A stretch of DNA of 64,000 nucleotides, taken from assembly GCF_020024835.1 (NCBI RefSeq), contig NZ_JAHHTD010000001.1, positions 15,165 to 79,164 of the forward strand. The letters run 5' to 3'. A program made the position numbers and the translations under genes. This DNA comes from Campylobacter sp. GTDB lineage: Bacteria > Campylobacterota > Campylobacteria > Campylobacterales > Campylobacteraceae. Shown here in pieces: positions 47,469-55,946 of this stretch. Positions within the stretch are counted from its first letter, which is position 1, and each line of letters starts with the position of its first letter. The notes below the pieces were generated by a model. The model made no database searches and was not told the DNA's origin. It saw only the letters and a program-made list of their open reading frames with translations.

Positions 47469-47497
47469 GCAAAAGCATTTACAAAGTAATAAACTTG
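47469..47497 (-). repeat. Inner inverted repeat, right arm, at the end of the array
   Basis: GCAAAA, GCA, TTTACA, AAGTA, ATAAACTTG: complementary to the blocks at 46441-46470. It lies 40 bases before the flgE start. Confidence 0.65.
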
Positions 47498-47510
47498 TGA
47501 TATTTCACAA
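47495..47510 (+). promoter_or_regulatory. Small hairpin next to the flgE ribosome binding site
   Basis: TTGTGA (47495-47500), TATT, TCACAA (47505-47510), 16 bases before AAAGGA. It partly overlaps the inner inverted-repeat arm, so the two pairings would compete. Confidence 0.5.
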
Positions 47511-47536
47511 AAGCAATATTTTTTAAAGGATTTAAT

Positions 47537-50026
47537 ATGATGAGGTCTTTATGGGCTGGAGTTTCAGGGCTTCAAGCACATCAATACGCTATGGACGTAG
47601 AGGGTAACAACATAGCAAATGTCAATACCTTCGGCTTTAAATACTCTCGTGCGGATTTTTCTACGCTTATGAGTCAAACTTCAAAGATAGCCACCGCTCC
47701 AGAAGGAAATTTAGGCGGTAAAAACCCTATGCAAGTAGGATTAGGGACAAACGTAAGTTCTACTACCAGAATTCACTCTCAAGGAAATATCCAAACTACA
47801 GGCAAAAATACCGATTTAGCTATCAATGGAGATGGATTTTTCGTCGTGTCAAATGACGGCGGCGTAACGCAATTTTTCACTCGTGCAGGAGACTTTAAGA
47901 CTGATGCTATAGGAAATTTCGTAGATAATAACGGCTACACAGTGCAAGGTTGGAATTATAATCAAGAAACAGGTCAGATTGATTCTTCTAAGTCGGTTGA
48001 AGATATAGTGATACCACCTGGTATGAGTATGCCTGCAAGAGCTAGCACCGCAGTAAAACTCACAGCAAATCTTGATAGCGGTAACACCTTAGGTGCAAAT
48101 GCTTCAGCCAAACGCCCTATCTTTGCACTTGACTCAACTCACGGACGAAGAGAAGACACAGGCACGCCTATAAATGAAAATGACGCAGGTCATACAGAAT
48201 TTTACACTTCAGCTAAAACAGGAGCACAAGTTACTGAAAAGGGTGTAGATATGGGCGTAGTGTTTAATGCTCAAGGTGAGGGCTTAAATTTACGAGAAGG
48301 GCAAGGTATGTGGGTGAGCTATGCTGATGCTAAACATACTTCTAATGTTGTGATGAATGGTGATTTACCTGATGAAACTGCTAAATGGCAACCAAATACT
48401 CAATATACTTTTTGGGGCTTTACAAATCCTGATGGAACTAAACAAGAAGCTGTTTTAGATATCACGATAAATGGAACTAGAATTCAAGCTACTGGTGTAG
48501 GAAGAGATACTTTTATCAATGCTATCAATGCTAAAAAAAGTGAGACAGGAGTAACAGCTTCTATAGTAGATGGAAAGATGACCTTTACAAATGATAATAG
48601 CACGGGAACTACAGCTAAAACTAAAAATATTGATATAAGAGTGAATGACGCTAATACTGCTGGAGCACAAGTTAGAACAAGAGCAAGGATTGATCCTGCA
48701 AATCCAGGGGCTTCTTTAGTTGGTGATCCAACAAAGGGAAGACGATTTGGTGCGTGGCTTGGAACAACTACTGGTCCTGGTGGTAATTTACGTCCTGTTA
48801 GAGATGTTCAAGTTGTTACGGCTCACGAATATATTTATAGTTCTAATAATGTAGATATAGGACCAGATCCAGATCCAGCAGTTATCCCTCCTGCGAATAC
48901 GAATATGCCTACATTAGATGGACAAAGGACTTTTCATACTACTGAAGATTTAAGAGAGCTTTTGCAAAGAGATGCTAGATGGGGTGTAGATTATGATGGC
49001 AATGGAAGGTTAGATCAAGTTACTCCAGGTGCTCCTCCAGGAGGACCAGGCACTGCAGGACCAGATGCAAATGTTAATGTAAAAGTAACGGTAGAAAAAG
49101 ATGGTAGATTTAAGATAATAAACCCTGATGGAAATAATGCTAAAGATATGACTTTTAAGGTTACTGGCTATTCTAATGAAGCAAATAAAATCGCCACTAA
49201 TGATAAATTTACCGCTATGTTTAGTGCTTTTGATGGAAATTTTAACAAAGGAAATGGTGAGAAACTTTCTCAAGATATGTATCTTTCAGCTCACACTGCT
49301 AGTATAGAGATCTTTGATTCGCTAGGAAGTAAGCACGAATTAACCGTGCAATTTACCAAACAATCAAAAACAGCCGATGGCGGAGCTGAATGGTCTATCA
49401 TCATATCAGTGCCTGAACCTGCACAGATTAATTTTGCTGGCGATGGCGCACCAGGAAATATAGTAGTAGGGAATTTAAGATTTGGTAATGATGGCTCGCT
49501 TTTAAGTTATACTCCAAATGTGTTAAATTTCACAGGAAATAACGGCTCAAAACCAAATCAAGTAGTAAAACTTGACTTTGGAACAACTGGGGCTTTTGAT
49601 GGCTTGACAAGTTATGATAAAGACTCTGCTACGACTAAGCAAGAAACAGACGGCTATACAGGAGGAAATTTAAAACCTGATGCTTTAAGAACTGATGAAA
49701 ATGGTTATGTGTATGGAGAATTTACTAATGGCAAAACCCTAGCCTTAGCTAAGGTAGCACTTGCTACTTTTCCAAATAATATGGGGCTTGAGGAAATGGG
49801 AAGCAATCTTTTCAAAGCTACGGCAAATTCAGGCACAGCAACTATAGGGCACGCTGGTGAGGGTGGTAAAGGAGGCTTAAGATCTTCTGCGATAGAAATG
49901 TCAAATGTGGATTTAAGTCGTTCTTTGACTCAACTTATCGTTATACAAAGAGGGTATCAAGCAAGCTCTAAAACAATCACTACAAGTGATCAGCTTTTAA
50001 ATACTTTACTTCAATTAAAACAATAA
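47537..50026 (+). CDS. flgE: Flagellar hook protein
   Basis: Structural protein of the hook joining motor and filament, 829 residues, close to the length of Campylobacter FlgE (about 840-860) and far larger than the enteric form. The N-terminal [38 protein letters not shown] and C-terminal [38 protein letters not shown] are the conserved coiled-coil axial segments. The surface domains in the middle are variable, with a Pro/Gly-rich stretch ([14 protein letters not shown], about 495-510). AAAGGA lies before ATG 47537. It is alone in its transcription unit, behind a sigma-54 promoter 1.1 kb away. Confidence 0.96.
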   Translation: MMRSLWAGVSGLQAHQYAMDVEGNNIANVNTFGFKYSRADFSTLMSQTSKIATAPEGNLGGKNPMQVGLGTNVSSTTRIHSQGNIQTTGKNTDLAINGDGFFVVSNDGGVTQFFTRAGDFKTDAIGNFVDNNGYTVQGWNYNQETGQIDSSKSVEDIVIPPGMSMPARASTAVKLTANLDSGNTLGANASAKRPIFALDSTHGRREDTGTPINENDAGHTEFYTSAKTGAQVTEKGVDMGVVFNAQGEGLNLREGQGMWVSYADAKHTSNVVMNGDLPDETAKWQPNTQYTFWGFTNPDGTKQEAVLDITINGTRIQATGVGRDTFINAINAKKSETGVTASIVDGKMTFTNDNSTGTTAKTKNIDIRVNDANTAGAQVRTRARIDPANPGASLVGDPTKGRRFGAWLGTTTGPGGNLRPVRDVQVVTAHEYIYSSNNVDIGPDPDPAVIPPANTNMPTLDGQRTFHTTEDLRELLQRDARWGVDYDGNGRLDQVTPGAPPGGPGTAGPDANVNVKVTVEKDGRFKIINPDGNNAKDMTFKVTGYSNEANKIATNDKFTAMFSAFDGNFNKGNGEKLSQDMYLSAHTASIEIFDSLGSKHELTVQFTKQSKTADGGAEWSIIISVPEPAQINFAGDGAPGNIVVGNLRFGNDGSLLSYTPNVLNFTGNNGSKPNQVVKLDFGTTGAFDGLTSYDKDSATTKQETDGYTGGNLKPDALRTDENGYVYGEFTNGKTLALAKVALATFPNNMGLEEMGSNLFKATANSGTATIGHAGEGGKGGLRSSAIEMSNVDLSRSLTQLIVIQRGYQASSKTITTSDQLLNTLLQLKQ

Positions 50027-50050
50027 TCAAGGCTTAAAGCCTTGATTTCA
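50025..50050 (+). terminator. Terminator after flgE
   Basis: AATCAAGGCTT (50025-50035) / AAGCCTTGATT (50037-50047), starting at the flgE stop; the effective loop is about five bases. The T run after it is short (TTT), so termination may be incomplete and continue to the hairpins downstream. Confidence 0.6.
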
Positions 50051-50057
50051 AGCTTTA

Positions 50058-50148
50058 CAAGGTTATTTAGGTAATCTTGTAATACTTGATAACCTTGACC
50101 TTCAATCTATTGCTAACTCACTTCTTTTGCCTTAGAAGTGGGTAGCAA
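50058..50148 (+). other. Two further hairpins in the flgE 3' region
   Basis: CAAGGTTAT (50058-50066) / ATAACCTTG (50089-50097), then TTGCTA..CACTTCT (50110-50125) / AGAAGTG..TAGCAA (50134-50148). No reading frame of note. With the terminator before them they form a row of three stems, which could be a 3' untranslated structure or a small RNA. The rest of the gap to 50214 is plain AT-rich DNA. Confidence 0.45.
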
Positions 50149-50214
50149 AAATCAAATCGTCAAAATAAAATAAAATTTTAATTTATTTTATGCTTTTAAA
50201 TTAAAATCACCGCT

Positions 50215-50298
50215 ATATAAAGTTTTTTCAAAAAAGTGCGATATGCTAATGAATCTTTTCAAAAATATTGCTTATTTAAGCGTGATTTTCACGCTTAA
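50215..50298 (-). repeat. Right arm of the inverted repeat flanking flgE
   Basis: Matches the reverse complement of 46280-46365. It runs into the last codons and stop of the neighbouring efflux gene (50276-50298), so that gene's C-terminal residues ENHA are encoded within the repeat. Confidence 0.95.
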
Positions 50299-50306
50299 TT
50301 TTTTTT
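50276..50306 (+). terminator. Outward-facing terminator at the right edge of the flgE cassette
   Basis: TTAAGCGTGA (50276-50285), TTT, TCACGCTTAA (50289-50298), followed on the top strand by eight T (50299-50306). It would stop rightward transcription leaving the cassette, mirroring the hairpin at 46273-46303. Confidence 0.75.
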
Positions 50307-51517
50307 ATCAATTTATTTAATTTTCTTTTATTAATCAAACTAAGATAAGAAATCAAAGCTAAAAAAATACAAATTCCTAAAATCACAGCTAGCAAAATAG
50401 GCGTATTTGCATTTAAAACACTCACTATAAAAGCCATTATCCCTGCCATTGCAAATTGAGTTGAGCCTAAAAGAGCTGACGCACTTCCTGCATTTTGCTT
50501 TGACCTTGACATTGCTAAGGTAGTGGTGTTTGGCAAGATAAATCCTAAGCAAGCAATAGTAAAAATCAAAATAAATTCAAAAACAAAAAATCCTAAATCA
50601 AAAGTAGCCCCTATGATGAGTAAAAATGTCAAAAAAGTAATGGTTATTAAAGCTCTAGGAAGTATGTAATAAGGTGAGTATTTAAGTGCCATTTTTGCAT
50701 TGATTTTAGCAGATATTAAAAAGCTTAAAGCGTGAATTCCAAAAAGTCCAGCGTATTGTTGTTCGCTAAGTTCAAAAACTCTTGTAAAAACAAAAGACGA
50801 GCCTGTCAAATACGCAAAAAATCCAGCAAAAATCAAATTTCCACAAAGCAAATATACATTAAAGCGACGATCTTTTAAGGTGATTTTGTAGTTTTTTAAA
50901 ATTTCTTTGTGATTGAATTTTTTGCCTTGAATGTTGTGATTGCTTTCTTTTAAAACAAAAATCACTAGCAAAAATAATACAAATCCCAAAATAAAAAGAG
51001 TAAAAAATATACTTCTCCACGAAAAAAATTGTAATAAAATTCCGCCAAAAGTTGGTGAAAGCATAGGTGCTAAAGAGGTAAAAACCATTATCAAAGCATA
51101 AATTCCAGCTGCTTCTTTGAGTTCAAATAAATCATTTACTATAGCCCTTGCGATAACTACGCCAACGCACCCACCTAAGGCTTCAAAAAAACGCAAAGCT
51201 ATAAAAATATGGATAGAATCTACTAGCACACAAGCTATACTTGAAAAGATAAATAAAAAAAGTCCTATATACAAAGGCTTTTTTCTACCAAAAACATCGC
51301 TTAATGGCCCATAAAAAAGCTGACCTAAGGCAAAAGCTATGAAAAAACTTGCTAAGGATAATTGAGTATAAAAAGAATTTGTTTGAAAGCTTTTTTCTAC
51401 TTCATTTAAAGCAGGTAAATACATATCTGTTGATAAAGGAGCTATGGCTGATAAAAATGCTAGTATGATGATGAGTTTTGATTTTTCAAAACCTTGAATT
51501 TGTGTGCTTTTTTGCAT
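50276..51517 (-). CDS. Multidrug efflux protein, Bcr/CflA family
   Basis: A 413-residue major facilitator with twelve hydrophobic segments. It has the motif A loop GQLFYGPLSDVFGRKKPLYIG (about 64-84) and STDMYLPALNEVEKSF at the first helix, both typical of Bcr/CflA proton-driven drug exporters. Substrate cannot be told. Its final codons fall in the right inverted repeat and form one arm of a hairpin. It is divergent from the Nfu gene. Confidence 0.85.
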   Translation of the reverse strand: MQKSTQIQGFEKSKLIIILAFLSAIAPLSTDMYLPALNEVEKSFQTNSFYTQLSLASFFIAFALGQLFYGPLSDVFGRKKPLYIGLFLFIFSSIACVLVDSIHIFIALRFFEALGGCVGVVIARAIVNDLFELKEAAGIYALIMVFTSLAPMLSPTFGGILLQFFSWRSIFFTLFILGFVLFLLVIFVLKESNHNIQGKKFNHKEILKNYKITLKDRRFNVYLLCGNLIFAGFFAYLTGSSFVFTRVFELSEQQYAGLFGIHALSFLISAKINAKMALKYSPYYILPRALITITFLTFLLIIGATFDLGFFVFEFILIFTIACLGFILPNTTTLAMSRSKQNAGSASALLGSTQFAMAGIMAFIVSVLNANTPILLAVILGICIFLALISYLSLINKRKLNKLIKKIKRENHA

Positions 51518-51651
51518 AAAATATCCTATAATTTTGCCAAGATTGTATAGTAAAAAAAATAAAAATTAAAGAAAAGCTAAGTTAAAAATAAACAATAATT
51601 TACATTTTTTAAAGCCAAATAAGATAAAATAAAAATAAAAGGAAAATTTTT

Positions 51652-51927
51652 ATGAATATGCCTTTTAGTGATGAGGAATTAATAGAACCTGTGAAAGCGA
51701 GTTTAGCAAAAACTATGTATATTTTAGAAAATGATGGCGGAGGGCTGGATTTTTTAGGTGTTAAAAATGGCGTAGTTTATGTGAAATTAACAGGTGCTTG
51801 TAATGGTTGTCCATCTAGTGGAACTACTTTAAAATACAACTTAGAAAAACAATTAAAAATCGATATACACCCAGATATAAGTATCATAAATTTAACAGGC
51901 GGAGAAAGCGAATTTGCAAAATTATAA
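51652..51927 (+). CDS. Nfu-type iron-sulfur cluster protein
   Basis: A 91-residue protein consisting of the NifU C-terminal (Nfu) domain. GACNGCPSSGTTLKYNLEKQL holds the CxxC that carries a transferable cluster. It corresponds to C. jejuni Cj1639. It is first in a long rightward block, and its end overlaps the next gene by 14 bases. Confidence 0.9.
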   Translation: MNMPFSDEELIEPVKASLAKTMYILENDGGGLDFLGVKNGVVYVKLTGACNGCPSSGTTLKYNLEKQLKIDIHPDISIINLTGGESEFAKL

Positions 51928-52438
51928 AAAAATAGCCATAGAATGCTTTTATAATAAAGACTTTAAAAATGCTAAAGCGTATTTTTCTTTAGCGTATAGA
52001 AAAAGAAAAAATAAAAGACTACTTACTTTTATAAATATTTGCGATTTAGCATTACAAAGCCCAGAAGAGGCTTTTGTATTTTTTGAATTTTTCTTGCAAA
52101 ATTATAAAAATACAAAAATAGACACAGATTTAGAAAAGCTCATAAATTTAAGCCAAAGTGTGCAGTTTAAAGAAAATAGCGAGGATTTTGAGGGCTTAAG
52201 TTACCAAGATTTTTTACTAAGCGAAAAGGAAGTGGGATTTAAGCAAGCCTTAGAAAATGTTATAATCTCTAATAAACTCATTATAGATGATAAAGAAGAT
52301 TTTGTGGATTTTTTAGAAAAACTATTAGAATACGGATACAAAGATATGTTAGTAGCTTATATGGAGGATATATCACCGCATTTTTATTCTAATTATCGTT
52401 TTATAAAACTTAGTGAAAAATTAAAAGGTTTGTTGTGA
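51914..52438 (+). CDS. Hypothetical protein, Cj1640-like
   Basis: 174 residues, soluble, starting at TTG 51914 ([32 protein letters not shown]) with GGAG nine bases upstream. The N-terminal third resembles a TPR-type helical hairpin (residues 1-60). No catalytic motif. Tight coupling to nfu and murE is the only clue to its role. Confidence 0.75.
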   Translation: MQNYKKIAIECFYNKDFKNAKAYFSLAYRKRKNKRLLTFINICDLALQSPEEAFVFFEFFLQNYKNTKIDTDLEKLINLSQSVQFKENSEDFEGLSYQDFLLSEKEVGFKQALENVIISNKLIIDDKEDFVDFLEKLLEYGYKDMLVAYMEDISPHFYSNYRFIKLSEKLKGLL

Positions 52439-53718
52439 TAGTCAAAGTAAATGATACTTTTATCACGGATAATTCTAATGAATGCGAGTGCGAGTGTTAT
52501 TTTTTAAAAACTACGCAAAATGAAAAATTTACCCAAGAAGCTTTAGAAAAACAAGCAAAAATTATCAATATACAAGAGTGCAAAAAGCTTTTAAATATAG
52601 ATGAAAATATCAAACTCATCGGCATAAGTGGCACAAATGGCAAGACAACTACTGCGGGGGCGGTTTATTCTATCTTGCTTGATTTGGGGTATAAATGTGC
52701 TTTGATGGGAACTAGAGGAAGCTTTATAAATGATAAAAAAATTTATCAAAAGGGCTTAACTACTACCCCTATTTTACAGACTTTAGAATTTTTAGCTTTA
52801 GCAAGTAAAGAAAAATGTGATTTTCTTGTAATGGAGGTTAGCTCTCACGCTCTTGTGCAAAACCGCATTGAAGGGCTTAAATTTAAAGCTAAAATTTTTA
52901 CTAATCTTACTCAAGATCATTTAGATTTTCACAAAACTTTTGAAAATTATCAAAAAGCTAAGGAAAGTTTTTTTACCGATGAGAGTATGAAATTTATAAA
53001 CAAAGACGCAAAGGCAATTAAATTTAATGTCAAAAATGCTTTCACTTACGGGATAGAAAATCCAAGTTTTTACCATATAAAAGCTTATGCTTTAAAGTAT
53101 GGTATAGAAGCTGTGGTGAATTTTGGTAAAGAAAATTTTTTGATAGATTCTCCTTTAGTAGGGCTTTTTAATCTTTATAATCTTTTAGCAGCTAGTGCTT
53201 GTGTAAATGAACTTGTAAAACCAAATTTAAATGAACTTCAAAAAGCTATTAGTAATTTTGGTGGTATCGAAGGTAGAATGCAAGTTGTAGCTAAAAACGT
53301 GATAGTTGATTTTGCACATACTCCAGATGGTATAGAAAAAGTGCTTGATGCTTTAAAATATAAAGATTTAATCGTAGTTTTTGGAGCAGGTGGAAATAGA
53401 GATAAAAGCAAGCGTCCATTAATGGCAAAAATAGCAAAACACTATGCTAAAAAACTCATCATCACTAGCGATAATCCTCGTTTTGAGGAAGCTATGGATA
53501 TCATAAATGATATTTTAAGCGGTATAAAAAAAGATGAAAATGTTTATGTAGAATGCGATAGAAAACAAGCTATTAAGGAGGCTTTAAGATTGCAACAAAA
53601 TGATGAATTTGTAGTGATTTTAGGAAAAGGTGATGAGGATTATCAGGAGATTAAAGGAATTAAATATCCTTTTAATGATAAAGATGTAGTTTTAAAGATA
53701 TTAAAAGAAGGAAAGTAA
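52435..53718 (+). CDS. murE: UDP-MurNAc-tripeptide synthetase
   Basis: Adds meso-diaminopimelate to the peptidoglycan precursor, 427 residues, shorter at the N-terminus than E. coli MurE (495). ATP site [12 protein letters not shown] (about 64-75), the [14 protein letters not shown] stretch, and DNPRFEEA (the DNPR diaminopimelate motif) are all present. The start is GTG overlapping the previous stop. It corresponds to Cj1641. Confidence 0.95.
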   Translation: MIVKVNDTFITDNSNECECECYFLKTTQNEKFTQEALEKQAKIINIQECKKLLNIDENIKLIGISGTNGKTTTAGAVYSILLDLGYKCALMGTRGSFINDKKIYQKGLTTTPILQTLEFLALASKEKCDFLVMEVSSHALVQNRIEGLKFKAKIFTNLTQDHLDFHKTFENYQKAKESFFTDESMKFINKDAKAIKFNVKNAFTYGIENPSFYHIKAYALKYGIEAVVNFGKENFLIDSPLVGLFNLYNLLAASACVNELVKPNLNELQKAISNFGGIEGRMQVVAKNVIVDFAHTPDGIEKVLDALKYKDLIVVFGAGGNRDKSKRPLMAKIAKHYAKKLIITSDNPRFEEAMDIINDILSGIKKDENVYVECDRKQAIKEALRLQQNDEFVVILGKGDEDYQEIKGIKYPFNDKDVVLKILKEGK

Positions 53719-54024
53719 ATGTTTGAAAATATGGATTTTTCAAAAATGGGAGAGCTTTTAACTAAGGCTCAAGAAAAGGCAAATGAATTAGAACAAGAGG
53801 CTTTGAAAAAAGAATTTAATGCAAAAAGTGGTGGAGGGCTTGTAAAGGTAAGTGCAAATGGAAAAGGAGAAATTATCGATATTAGCATAGATGATTCTTT
53901 ATTTGATGATAAAGAATCTATGCAAATTTTATTAATTTCTGCGATTAATGATGTGCTTAAAATGGTAGAGCAAAATAAAAAGTCAATGGCTAGCAATTTA
54001 TTTAGTCGAATGGGAGCGATATGA
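53719..54024 (+). CDS. YbaB/EbfC nucleoid-associated protein
   Basis: 101-residue member of the YbaB family, which binds DNA as a dimer. MFENMDFSKMGELLTKAQEKANELEQEA is a coiled helix, then GLVKVSANGKGEIIDISIDDSLFDD. It follows murE directly and overlaps the next gene by 4 bases. It equals Cj1642. Confidence 0.9.
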   Translation: MFENMDFSKMGELLTKAQEKANELEQEALKKEFNAKSGGGLVKVSANGKGEIIDISIDDSLFDDKESMQILLISAINDVLKMVEQNKKSMASNLFSRMGAI

Positions 54025-55100
54025 AGATTATAGTATGTATTTTAACTTTAGTTGGAATTTTATTTGCTATTCCAAGACCAAGTTTTAATGATTTTTTAGG
54101 GTGTTATCAAAAAAATAAAGCTAGTATGCTAATTTATGAGGGCTTGCCTGCTTTTGCATTAAATGAAGATACCTTAGCTGTGGTAAAAACAAAAGATGGA
54201 AAATTAAACAAATACACAAAATACGATCCATTTTTAAATTTATATTTAGTAAGAACAGATTTTAGTTTAATACCTGCACCTATGGGTAATGAAGAAGAGC
54301 TTACACGTAGTAGTTGGGTGGGTATTTTAGATGATAATAGAAGCTATATAGGCCATTTGAAGTATTTTGGTCAAAATTTAACTGAAGGAGATCAGCTTGA
54401 TTTTGAAACTAAAATAGGAGAGTTAAATTCGCCGTGTTGTAAAATGCTAGGCATAGCTTTAGATAATGGTAAATTAATAGGCAATCGCTATTTAAAGCAT
54501 TTTATGAAGTATTCTGATGTTTATTGGGGCGATGTAGGGGTAGATTTTCAAATGCGTGATGGAAAAATTTATGTCAAAAAAGTCCGCAAAAATGGTCAAT
54601 TTTTACTAGATGATGAGTTGATTGCAGTTGATGGACAAACATACGATAGCATAAGAAAACTCAATGAAAAAATTTTATTTGCTGATCGCGGAAGCACTTT
54701 GTATTTTCATATCTTAAGAGATAATGAGGATTTAAATATTTCTACTATGGTGTTTGATAAAGAATTACCAATACAAGCAAAGCCAAAAAAAGTCGCTCCT
54801 GCAAAGCCAACTTCTTTTTATAGTAATTTTGGCTTTCGTATAGATACTAAAATGAATGTCATAGAAGTAACTCCTAACTCAAAAGCACAAATGGCAGGCT
54901 TTTTAGTGGGAGATAAAATACTAAGGGTTAATAACCAAAAAATGCAAAATATGGACGAATTCCAGCGTTTTTTAATGCAAGCTAATTCTTTTGATATCTT
55001 AGTTTCAAGGAAAGCTACCAATATGCCCTCAGCACAAAATAATAATTTAGAACAAATAAAAAAAGGATATTTTGATTTTTTCATAAGGCTTAATAAATGA
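54021..55100 (+). CDS. Periplasmic PDZ-domain protein, Cj1643-like
   Basis: A 359-residue exported protein: signal peptide MKIIVCILTLVGILFA, a unique N-terminal domain, and two PDZ-like regions (about 180-230, KNGQFLLDDELIAVDGQTYDSIRKLNEKI, and 275-340, GFRIDTKMNVIEVTPNSKAQMAGFLVGDKILRVNNQKM). No protease triad is visible. It may be a scaffold or chaperone in the periplasm. ATGA overlaps link it to both neighbours. Confidence 0.8.
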   Translation: MKIIVCILTLVGILFAIPRPSFNDFLGCYQKNKASMLIYEGLPAFALNEDTLAVVKTKDGKLNKYTKYDPFLNLYLVRTDFSLIPAPMGNEEELTRSSWVGILDDNRSYIGHLKYFGQNLTEGDQLDFETKIGELNSPCCKMLGIALDNGKLIGNRYLKHFMKYSDVYWGDVGVDFQMRDGKIYVKKVRKNGQFLLDDELIAVDGQTYDSIRKLNEKILFADRGSTLYFHILRDNEDLNISTMVFDKELPIQAKPKKVAPAKPTSFYSNFGFRIDTKMNVIEVTPNSKAQMAGFLVGDKILRVNNQKMQNMDEFQRFLMQANSFDILVSRKATNMPSAQNNNLEQIKKGYFDFFIRLNK

Positions 55101-55945
55101 TACTTGCTAAATTCAACGAGCATTTAGAGCAAAATTGTCCGCAAATTCAAAGTTTTCATCCATTTTTTAACGAAGCTTTAATATGGATACTAAAAGCAGG
55201 CGGAAAACATTTTAGAGCACAACTTCTTTTAAATATAGTCAATGCTAAAAATCCGATTTTGCTTGATAAAGCTTTAGATGTAGCCTTAGCTATAGAATTT
55301 ATTCATACTTATTCTTTAATACACGATGATTTGCCTGCTATGGATAATGCTTCTTTGCGTAGAGGTAAGCAAACTTTACATAAAAAATATGATGAAACAA
55401 CAGCTATTTTAGTAGGAGACGCTTTAAATACTGAAGCCTTTTTACTACTTTCAAAGCTTGATTTAAAAGATAAAATCAAGCTAAAATTAATAGAAACTTT
55501 AGCTTTTAATGCCGGACTTAATGGAATGATTATAGGGCAGGCTATTGACTGCTATTTTGAGGATAAAAATTTAGCCTTAGATGAGGTTGAATTTTTACAT
55601 ATTCATAAAACTGCTAGATTGATTGCTAGTAGTTTGAAAATGGGTGCGATAATTTGCGAATTTAAAACAAAAGAATGTGAAGAAATTTATGAAATAGGGA
55701 TTTTAATCGGGCTTATATTTCAAATCAAAGATGATATTATTGATGCGACTTTAGATACAAATGAAGCAGGAAAACCTACAAATAATGATACGCATAAAAA
55801 TTCTTTTATAAAGCTTTTAGGTTTAGATGGTGCAAAGAGGATAAAAGAAGAAAAAATTGCTTTATGTGAAAAAAAGATTAAAAAAATAGATCCACAAATT
55901 GCAAAAGAGCTTTATAGATTAATAGATAAATATTTAAAGGGATAA
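55097..55945 (+). CDS. ispA: Polyprenyl (geranyl/farnesyl) diphosphate synthase
   Basis: Isoprenoid chain elongation, 282 residues. The two Asp-rich motifs are DDLPAMD (first, in HDDLPAMDNASLRRGKQTLH) and DDIID (second, FQIKDDIIDATLD). Its size and motif spacing fit the short-chain IspA class. It corresponds to Cj1644. Confidence 0.94.
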   Translation: MILAKFNEHLEQNCPQIQSFHPFFNEALIWILKAGGKHFRAQLLLNIVNAKNPILLDKALDVALAIEFIHTYSLIHDDLPAMDNASLRRGKQTLHKKYDETTAILVGDALNTEAFLLLSKLDLKDKIKLKLIETLAFNAGLNGMIIGQAIDCYFEDKNLALDEVEFLHIHKTARLIASSLKMGAIICEFKTKECEEIYEIGILIGLIFQIKDDIIDATLDTNEAGKPTNNDTHKNSFIKLLGLDGAKRIKEEKIALCEKKIKKIDPQIAKELYRLIDKYLKG

Positions 55946-55946
55946 A

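Larger units (their letters stand above)
46471..47470 (+). repeat. About 1-kb array of degenerate N-Y-Y-R-R pentamers in the flgE leader
   Basis: Almost every base falls into units of the form G-Y-Y-R-R (GTCGA, GTTGA, GCTGA, GCCAA, GTCGG, GTTGG, GTTAA, GCTAA), TTTAG or ATTGA, with some units lengthened by one or two A (GCCGAAA, GTCGAAA, GCCAAA) or shortened (GCAAA). Stops occur in all frames on both strands and no frame exceeds about 60 codons, so it is not coding. The top strand is rich in G and poor in C, unlike anything nearby. The array lies wholly between the sigma-54 promoter and the flgE ribosome binding site and would be transcribed. Each YYRR core can pair with another YYRR core, so the RNA could fold extensively. 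I know of no named element like this. Confidence 0.9.

Noticed and set aside
46471..47470. Resemblance to a CRISPR array or a coding repeat
   Set aside because: Units are 5-10 bases with no unique spacers, no cas genes are near, and stops occur in all frames on both strands.
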